A stretch of DNA of 64,000 nt, taken from contig JALQBC010000036.1 in assembly GCA_023375675.1 (NCBI GenBank), positions 186,001 through 250,000 of the forward strand, given 5' to 3'. The translations under genes were made by a program, and so were the position numbers. Below the pieces are notes generated by a model. It worked only from the letters and a program-made list of their open reading frames with translations, had not been told where the DNA came from and searched no databases. The stretch is from Cytospora piceicola. Lineage: Eukaryota; Ascomycota; Sordariomycetes; Diaporthales; Cytosporaceae. This document shows positions 58,543 to 64,000 of this stretch, piece by piece (position 1 is the first letter of the stretch; every line of letters begins with the position of its first letter).

Positions 58543-60192
58543 TCAGCTCAAAGTTGATGCTCGCCGGCGAGACATGGGCTGTTCGATCACCTCTCGTGGT
58601 ACAAACATGCCATCCTCCACTTCGTGCTCTGAATGCAAGGATGACCGTTTCTCCAGGGAGACGAAGGAGCACCAATCTCCCGAGGAGACCGATGATACAA
58701 CCGAGTTCCGGCCCCCGGTGTGAAGCTGCATTGTCGAGACCGAGTGGCGCATCTTGTCGACCGAGCAATAACCGCTGTCAGCCGATCGCCTCCAAGGCCT
58801 GACGGGGGAGTGTTGGTACTGGATCTCGGCCCTTTGGCTTGGCATCCTTTCCACCGTTCCCGGGGCCTTGTGGATGCTGACCGACTTCCGCTCCGGGTTG
58901 TCAACGACCACCACGCCTGTGTCGTCTGCTCGACGTGTAACTTGTTTCTCCAAAACACCATGCCCTGACCAGTTGAGGGCACAGGGTCGGGGCTTCCATT
59001 CCAAAAGGCGCCTCGACAGGAGATCCATCAGATCAGGCTCTTGAAGTAACACAAAGTAGCCCTGGACCTCGCCGGCTGACAGCTCGACGGGATGACTTTG
59101 CGGCCCGGCTTGGTTCGCCACCTCGTTCCTCTGGTTGGGAAGCGGCACGAGGTTGTCCGGGGATGAAGGTGACCCCAGGAACAGTTGCCTCCCAACCCGC
59201 TGTCCAGGAGGGGCATTACCTAGTGTGTATGAACTCCCCTGATTCCCTACAGCAGGTTGGCCATGCCGTCTCTGTTGGGACGGACGTTGGCCTCTTGAGG
59301 TTGACCATGGCTCAGTCTCCATTGTACGGCGTACCGAATCCATGGCTTCCTCTGGAGTCAACCCAGCAGCGTGTAGGGATGATACTTCTTCAACGGTGTT
59401 GCGGGAATCGCGAGCCCGGGTCTGATACGAAGGTGTCCTGGGGTCTAGTGGTCTGTACGGAACATATCTGCGTTGGCCTCCACCAATCCCGGAACGTCCT
59501 GCCTGTTGACTCCTCATAGAGAGAGGCTCCGGGGCCGCGGAACCATGGCTGCGAATTCGTTGCCCGTGATGATTCCGATGGTTTATCGAAAGCGTACTCT
59601 GGGGTACACCGTTGGTGACTCGCAGCGGGGGCCGCACCGGCTCCTCGTCAAGGACGTCCTCGACCTGGGCCTGTAGATTCGCATTTGGGAGTGCCGCAGC
59701 AGGATGGTTTTGGGGAAGTCCCACCCCTGGGTTATTTGGCCCACTCTGGTTCACTTGCTGTCCGTTGTTGTCGTGATCCTGCTGAGCTGACTGCCCGTGA
59801 ACTCCAGCAGACGGTTCGGAACGTGAGCTCGAGTTCGTAGTACTGTGACCCTGGTTCTTCTCCAAGTCCATCTGGTCCTTGATCCTGGTGCAGTAGAGGA
59901 CGAGGTGACATGATGCGAAAAAGGCGATGAGAAGACCTGCCGTGACGCAGAAACCAATAACCTCGGCGTGGGAGAGGTTTCCAGAGACGCTTAGCATTGC
60001 CGTGCAGACGATAAACAAGTACACAACAAGCCCCAAGGGAGTCCATTTGTACACCAAATCGTACATGAACTTGCGCTGCTCTCTTGTCTGGTCCATTTTG
60101 AAATTTGATGGACGCACTCCTGAGAGATCGCGCCCAAACATGATGTGGTATTCAATGTTTCTATAATATTGACGCCTTGACTCCCGTCCCAT
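58543..60192 (-). CDS. Fungal two-helix membrane protein with long disordered tail
   Basis: Single-exon frame of 549 residues. Two transmembrane segments lie near the N-terminus (LGLVVYLFIVCTAMLSVSG around residue 53 and VIGFCVTAGLLIAFFASCHL around residue 79), separated by a short loop, so both ends face the same side. The remaining ~440 residues are disordered, rich in Ser, Gln, Asn, Pro and Arg, with candidate phosphorylation clusters (RRASTLS at the end). A 17-residue patch, LQEPDLMDLLSRRLLEW, could be a short helix for binding a partner. No named domain is visible. Its uninterrupted length, a normal start context and coding-like composition support a real gene. It lies next to another one-helix membrane protein on the same strand, with no evidence of a functional link. 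Confidence 0.72.
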   Translation of the reverse strand: MGRESRRQYYRNIEYHIMFGRDLSGVRPSNFKMDQTREQRKFMYDLVYKWTPLGLVVYLFIVCTAMLSVSGNLSHAEVIGFCVTAGLLIAFFASCHLVLYCTRIKDQMDLEKNQGHSTTNSSSRSEPSAGVHGQSAQQDHDNNGQQVNQSGPNNPGVGLPQNHPAAALPNANLQAQVEDVLDEEPVRPPLRVTNGVPQSTLSINHRNHHGQRIRSHGSAAPEPLSMRSQQAGRSGIGGGQRRYVPYRPLDPRTPSYQTRARDSRNTVEEVSSLHAAGLTPEEAMDSVRRTMETEPWSTSRGQRPSQQRRHGQPAVGNQGSSYTLGNAPPGQRVGRQLFLGSPSSPDNLVPLPNQRNEVANQAGPQSHPVELSAGEVQGYFVLLQEPDLMDLLSRRLLEWKPRPCALNWSGHGVLEKQVTRRADDTGVVVVDNPERKSVSIHKAPGTVERMPSQRAEIQYQHSPVRPWRRSADSGYCSVDKMRHSVSTMQLHTGGRNSVVSSVSSGDWCSFVSLEKRSSLHSEHEVEDGMFVPREVIEQPMSRRRASTLS

Positions 60193-60459
60193 ATCGCATG
60201 GTATTTATTCGATCTTCGGACACTTGCTCAGGTCGCCCTTTGATGTCAATACATACGGCTGGGATCTTCTAAACAAGGTCAAGAAACGCCTGGAAGTCTC
60301 ATTCGTTCAATGTCGTATGAGACATCTTTTGTTCATGTGAATCAGAGGACACCGAGAATAACGAGAATGCATGTCTGAAACCTAAGTTTTCAAACAAAGA
60401 GTGATTGAATTGTTACACGCTTTCCTTCCGAGACTTCGAGACAAGAGTATTGAGGCCTC

Positions 60460-61539
60460 TCAATACGCCCCCTGAGGCAACCACCTTGCTTCAAGCTCAT
60501 GAAACTCCTGAACGCTCAGTGAGTCTCGAGGATACGGCCGGTGGGCCATATTCGGAGGCTGTATCACCGGGGTTGCTGGCAATTCAACCGGAGTCCTGTT
60601 GATTACCGATGGTACCCAGCTGAGCATTGACCTCCGTTTCTTCCTCGCGACCTGATGGTGTTCTTTGGGTGGTAAGGGTGGTGGCATCGATGATAACCTC
60701 TGGGTAACGGATCTCCGTTTCTCATTGAGGCTCTCCTTGAGGCGTCTCCTTTTGAGCCAGGCGAATGCCAGAAATCCAGCGACAACAAAGACACCGCCTA
60801 CCGCAGACCCTGTGGCGATGCCAATGGCTTTGGTTTTGGATTGACTCGATGAATTGGACGAAGCGTGTTTGTCGGAAACAGGTTCGAGAGTCGGCACGAA
60901 CGGTGCAAAGGTGGGATCCGCCGCTACCAAAGCAGTGGCACTCCCGCTTGTGACTGTTGTCGTAATTGCCATACTAGATGAGGGACGGGATGTTGTTGCG
61001 GTAGCCAATATACCCGTCGATATGGGAGTCTCGGTCTCCGTGAGGACACAATTGGACTCCCCGTTGCAAGAATATCCAAAGGGGCAGCATGTTTGTGTGC
61101 CCGAGTCTTCCGCCCCACAAGTTGGTAACTGTCCATCCAAATTCAAGGTATGAACAACGCTGGTTGGATATGCTGTGGCGTTCTGGCCAACGAGTGAGCA
61201 GGTGATGGGCTTGATCGTGGAGCATTTCCCTGACCCGGCAGGGCAGCAGAGGGCACTGGTGTTGTTGTCCAAAGATATGCAGGTATCGCCGGAACTGCAG
61301 CAAAAATCACTTGGGAGCCCATTGCCGCACTGTTGGTAATTGGTGGGACAAGTGTCTGAAGTCGAGCGAAGCAACGACCTGAAGAGTTTCGCGCCTTCAC
61401 GGCGGCGTAGTTCAGGTTGGAGATCCAAAGGGACAACATATGGGCTTGTATTGCTCGGGTCATGGTCTCCTGACGCCAATATCAAATGGGAGTGTAGAAT
61501 ACAAATAAGAACAAGAATAAGAAGATGTAGTGAATGCAT
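60460..61539 (-). CDS. Secreted-type cysteine-rich protein with single transmembrane helix
   Basis: Type I membrane protein of 359 residues when started at the ATG at 61539, which gives a proper signal peptide (HSLHLLILVLICILHSHLIL). An in-frame ATG at 61644 would add 35 residues in front and bury the signal, so it is not preferred. The outer part has a cysteine-rich module (CPTNYQQCGNGLPSDFCC, CCPAGSGKC, TCCPFGYSCNGESNC) of the kind found in fungal surface proteins. A Ser/Thr-rich stalk with likely O-glycosylation follows. The membrane helix is AIGIATGSAVGGVFVVAGFL, then a stop-transfer KRRRLK. The cytosolic tail of ~110 residues is basic with a PPPLPPKE motif. The layout resembles wall-stress sensors of the Mid2/Wsc type, but no such domain is confirmed. 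Confidence 0.75.
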   Translation of the reverse strand: MHSLHLLILVLICILHSHLILASGDHDPSNTSPYVVPLDLQPELRRREGAKLFRSLLRSTSDTCPTNYQQCGNGLPSDFCCSSGDTCISLDNNTSALCCPAGSGKCSTIKPITCSLVGQNATAYPTSVVHTLNLDGQLPTCGAEDSGTQTCCPFGYSCNGESNCVLTETETPISTGILATATTSRPSSSMAITTTVTSGSATALVAADPTFAPFVPTLEPVSDKHASSNSSSQSKTKAIGIATGSAVGGVFVVAGFLAFAWLKRRRLKESLNEKRRSVTQRLSSMPPPLPPKEHHQVARKKRRSMLSWVPSVINRTPVELPATPVIQPPNMAHRPYPRDSLSVQEFHELEARWLPQGAY

Positions 61540-63256
61540 CAGGACTACATTGTTTGTAAGTGAAGCATAGGGATCGTTGGTCAACGCGGTCAGGTATGAC
61601 AGATACCTACAGCGAGCGAAAGAGGGCGACAGAAAGGAGACCAAGAGACATAAGAAACAGCACCAGTCAGTAATATACTCTGAAAGGGCCCCGAGACCAG
61701 CCAGGCGGGTTCAGATGTCTCCATAAGGCTGGCCTAGGTCGGGGCCGGACCGATATAACCACGCTTCCGTCGTCCACTTGACAAAGTCGGGTCATGATGG
61801 CGCTGCTATTGAGAGCCATATGTCGGGAAGGATTCCCGAGCATGGGCTGGTCCTGTCCAGAGCGACCAGGATTCCAACCGTGAATTCTCCGAGACTTGAT
61901 ACCAGTGTCGATCATGTTGTCACAAAGTCCAGAACCCTGAGGACATCATCCAAAGGGGAAATCGCCTGCAGGGCCATTGCAGCGAGATCGATGCGTGAAA
62001 GATCTGTGCCTCGGTGGCGGCTGCGAGGTAGCTTGCTTATTCGTCGCCATCCATCTTCCTTCTGGCCCCGGTGGTAGCCCGGTAGCCCGGGTGCGTCGAC
62101 GCACCGTTCTAAAAATAAGAACAGTTGGGGTCTTTCGTTTCAGGCCAAGAAAACAGTAGACAACAGGCGAAATATTGCGAGAGACGTTGGCTGATGGTGT
62201 GCCCTGAAAAGTCATCGGTGGCTGGCATAAGCCGTATTGGGTATTGGCTGTGTGCAAGCCTGCCTGGACGATGGGAGGCACCTAAGGGTTTTCCAACCCT
62301 ACGCGTCAATAACCCCCTGGGGGGGGGGGTGACCTTTATTAGCACCATAGCCACTGCAAAAAGTCAGTAAGGCTCTTCATTCATCGAATGCTCATCAATC
62401 GTCAGCATCATGTATAATTAGTCTCGATCTTTTCGAGTGGACCTGGCCCCTGGCCCCGGCCCTGGCAAAGACATTGTTGGAAGCCATATTTTAATTCAGA
62501 TACTTCTTCCCAACAAGCCGGCGCATGTCCTCGTCCCTCACCTCAGAAAGGCCAGCTTCAACAGCCCCAATAGATCGCAGTAAGACCTGAATGTGTTAAA
62601 TTGGCCCTGTGCTGGCTGTGCTGAAGTTATTAACAGTCCGCCGCAGCGGATGAATGAGTGGAATGCATACTTGAGTAGTCAAGTATGTGTGGCGCAAGCG
62701 AAATGCCACCCCAATATTGACCGCAGCTTACTGGCGCATGTGACGCACCTTCGCTGCTTTGGTGAACTGCCAGCCTCTTAGTAAAGACTAAAAAAGAGAG
62801 CCAGTTGCTCAAAATGAACACCGGGTTCCGATGGCCCTCCATGGTATACGGCAGGGAGGCCGTACCAACTATAGATTCCATGAGCCTACTCAAACCAGCC
62901 TTTCAAGGCAGCTGCCAATGCATTCGGTCAAGTATCGTCTTTCTGCCTTAGAAAGAGACTGGTTTTGCGCAAAGCTCAGTCAGCGGTGGGCTGATACGGC
63001 ACTTAAGTCGTGATTGTCGAGTATGCCGTCAAACGGGCCATCGTGAGGTACTGAATAGCGTCCCACGATGAGACACAACTGTTCTTACTCGAGAGGCCTG
63101 GCAATCTTGTTGGTTTGACTTTGGAAGTGTGAGGGAATTGAACGGCATAGATCAAGATGCACACTCGAGTATCCAAATACCCCGGGCTTCACGGTACAAG
63201 TGTATTGTCGTATACAGACGTCTTCATACAGCTACTTTCGCCACACCCATGACTCC
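61540..63256. other. Intergenic region upstream of the surface protein gene
   Basis: The 1.7 kb contain a G-run near 62320-62331 and several short frames (61778-62077, 61946-62354, 62630-62893) without domains or joinable exons. No tRNA or repeat was found. Confidence 0.5.
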
Positions 63257-64000
63257 CTATTGAATGACAGGCGTCCCGATAGCAGGCCCCTTGTCGCGCA
63301 CACCGTTGATGAGGATGTTGCTCACAAGGTCGCTCTGATGCCTCTTGAGGATCTCCTTCAGCGCGCTCCGCTCCATCACGATCCTGCCCGTCTCGAGCAG
63401 GTTCTTGACATCCACGTCCTCCATGTCCATCGCCGTGCCGTGCTCCCCGGCCACGTCCAGGCTGGTGAACAGGTTCGGCCTGTGGTCCGTCGTGACGAAC
63501 GTCGTCCGGCCGTGCCTGGCCCCCCACTGCAGGCCGTCCATGACGTCCCGCAGGTACCGCGCCACGAACCCGTCCTCCAGCACCGTGCCGAGCTTGCCCG
63601 ACTGCGCGAGCGCCAGGAAGTCCTCGGGCAGCGGCAGCTCCAGCCCGTCCTCGCACACGATCAGCTCGCCCCGCCTGTACCGGTACGACAGCGCCGTGCG
63701 CCACGCCAGGTCGTACACCTTGCGGTTGAGGCCGGTGCCGAAGTCGCGCGGCTTGGGGCCGAACGACTTGCCGCCGCCCTTGCGCAGCGGCGACTGCTTG
63801 GTCCCCACGCGCGCCTTGCCCGTGCCCTTCTGCCGGTACACCTTGCGGTGCGAGCCGTGCACCTCGAACCGGGTCTTGGTGTTGGCCGAGCCCTGGCGGG
63901 TGTTGTCGCCTTCGTATGTGACTGCCAGGTGGAGGATGTCCCTCCGGAGGGGCAGGTGGAGGTGTTTGGTCGAGTAGGACTCGAGCGCGCGGGGCTCGAG
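63257..64000 (-). CDS. YML6: Mitochondrial large-subunit ribosomal protein uL4m, 5' truncated by window
   Basis: Mitochondrial ribosomal protein of the uL4 family, which lines the exit tunnel of the large subunit. The frame runs from the window end (codon at 64000) to the stop at 63257; 247 residues are visible. The N-terminal mitochondrial presequence and some leading residues lie outside. Conserved uL4 sequence is clear: LHLPLRRDILHLAVTYE, then HGSHRKVYRQKGTGKARVG and SPLRKGGGKSFGPKPRDFG, the basic loop that enters the ribosome core, then KVYDLAWRTALSYRY. The C-terminal third (DMEDVDVKNLLETGRIVM, ALKEILKRHQSDL) matches fungal mitochondrial members. The 5' half is GC-rich. No intron is present in the visible part. 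Confidence 0.93.
   Translation of the reverse strand, partial: LEPRALESYSTKHLHLPLRRDILHLAVTYEGDNTRQGSANTKTRFEVHGSHRKVYRQKGTGKARVGTKQSPLRKGGGKSFGPKPRDFGTGLNRKVYDLAWRTALSYRYRRGELIVCEDGLELPLPEDFLALAQSGKLGTVLEDGFVARYLRDVMDGLQWGARHGRTTFVTTDHRPNLFTSLDVAGEHGTAMDMEDVDVKNLLETGRIVMERSALKEILKRHQSDLVSNILINGVRDKGPAIGTPVIQ

Overview
The window is nuclear DNA of a filamentous ascomycete (Pezizomycotina, most likely Sordariomycetes; this is inferred from gene content and style, not from a database match). Genes carry short spliceosomal introns (about 50-180 nt) with GTRAGT-like donors, CTAAC/CTGAC branch sites and YAG acceptors. Coding sequence is moderately GC-rich, spacers are 0.3-5 kb, and there are no operons. 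I rebuilt exon structures by hand and required the reading phase to be kept across each junction.

Layout. 1-10 kb: 3' part of a SYG1/XPR1-type SPX-EXS phosphate exporter, then RAD16 (minus) and RAD7 (plus) transcribed divergently; their products are partners in global-genome nucleotide excision repair. 10.8-18.9 kb: a dynamin-family GTPase, a PQ-loop membrane protein of the ANY1/SLC66A2 type, and a small Myb/SANT-like protein whose intron holds a second, homologous copy of half of the domain. 20-30.5 kb: an accessory-looking stretch with a cytochrome P450, a single-pass membrane protein, a DHA14-type MFS transporter and a Zn2Cys6 regulator, all on the minus strand. 32-48 kb: mitochondrial homoaconitase LYS4, a C19 deubiquitinase, Mediator subunit MED11, a small secreted cysteine-containing protein and the vacuolar membrane protease PFF1. 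48-52.3 kb: the branchpoint-binding protein BBP/SF1 and a Ure2-type glutathione S-transferase with eight exons. 52.3-57.3 kb: a gene-poor stretch with coding-like minus-strand fragments and an initiator tRNA-Met gene. 57.3-64 kb: ribosome-biogenesis factor ALB1, two fungal membrane proteins of unknown role, and the 3' part of mitochondrial ribosomal protein uL4m (YML6 type), cut by the window end.

The most unusual feature is the initiator tRNA-Met at 56300-56427. Its D arm is interrupted by 56 nt that look like a spliceosomal intron (GTGAGT, CTAAC, terminal AAG). Removing them leaves a structurally perfect 72-nt initiator tRNA. Eukaryotic nuclear tRNA introns normally sit next to the anticodon, so this is either a novel kind of tRNA intron or a very recent insertion. 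Other points are the duplicated alternative exon in the Myb-like gene, the lack of a usable RAD7 start codon, and thirteen exact copies of the palindrome TACCTAGGTA, all outside coding exons.
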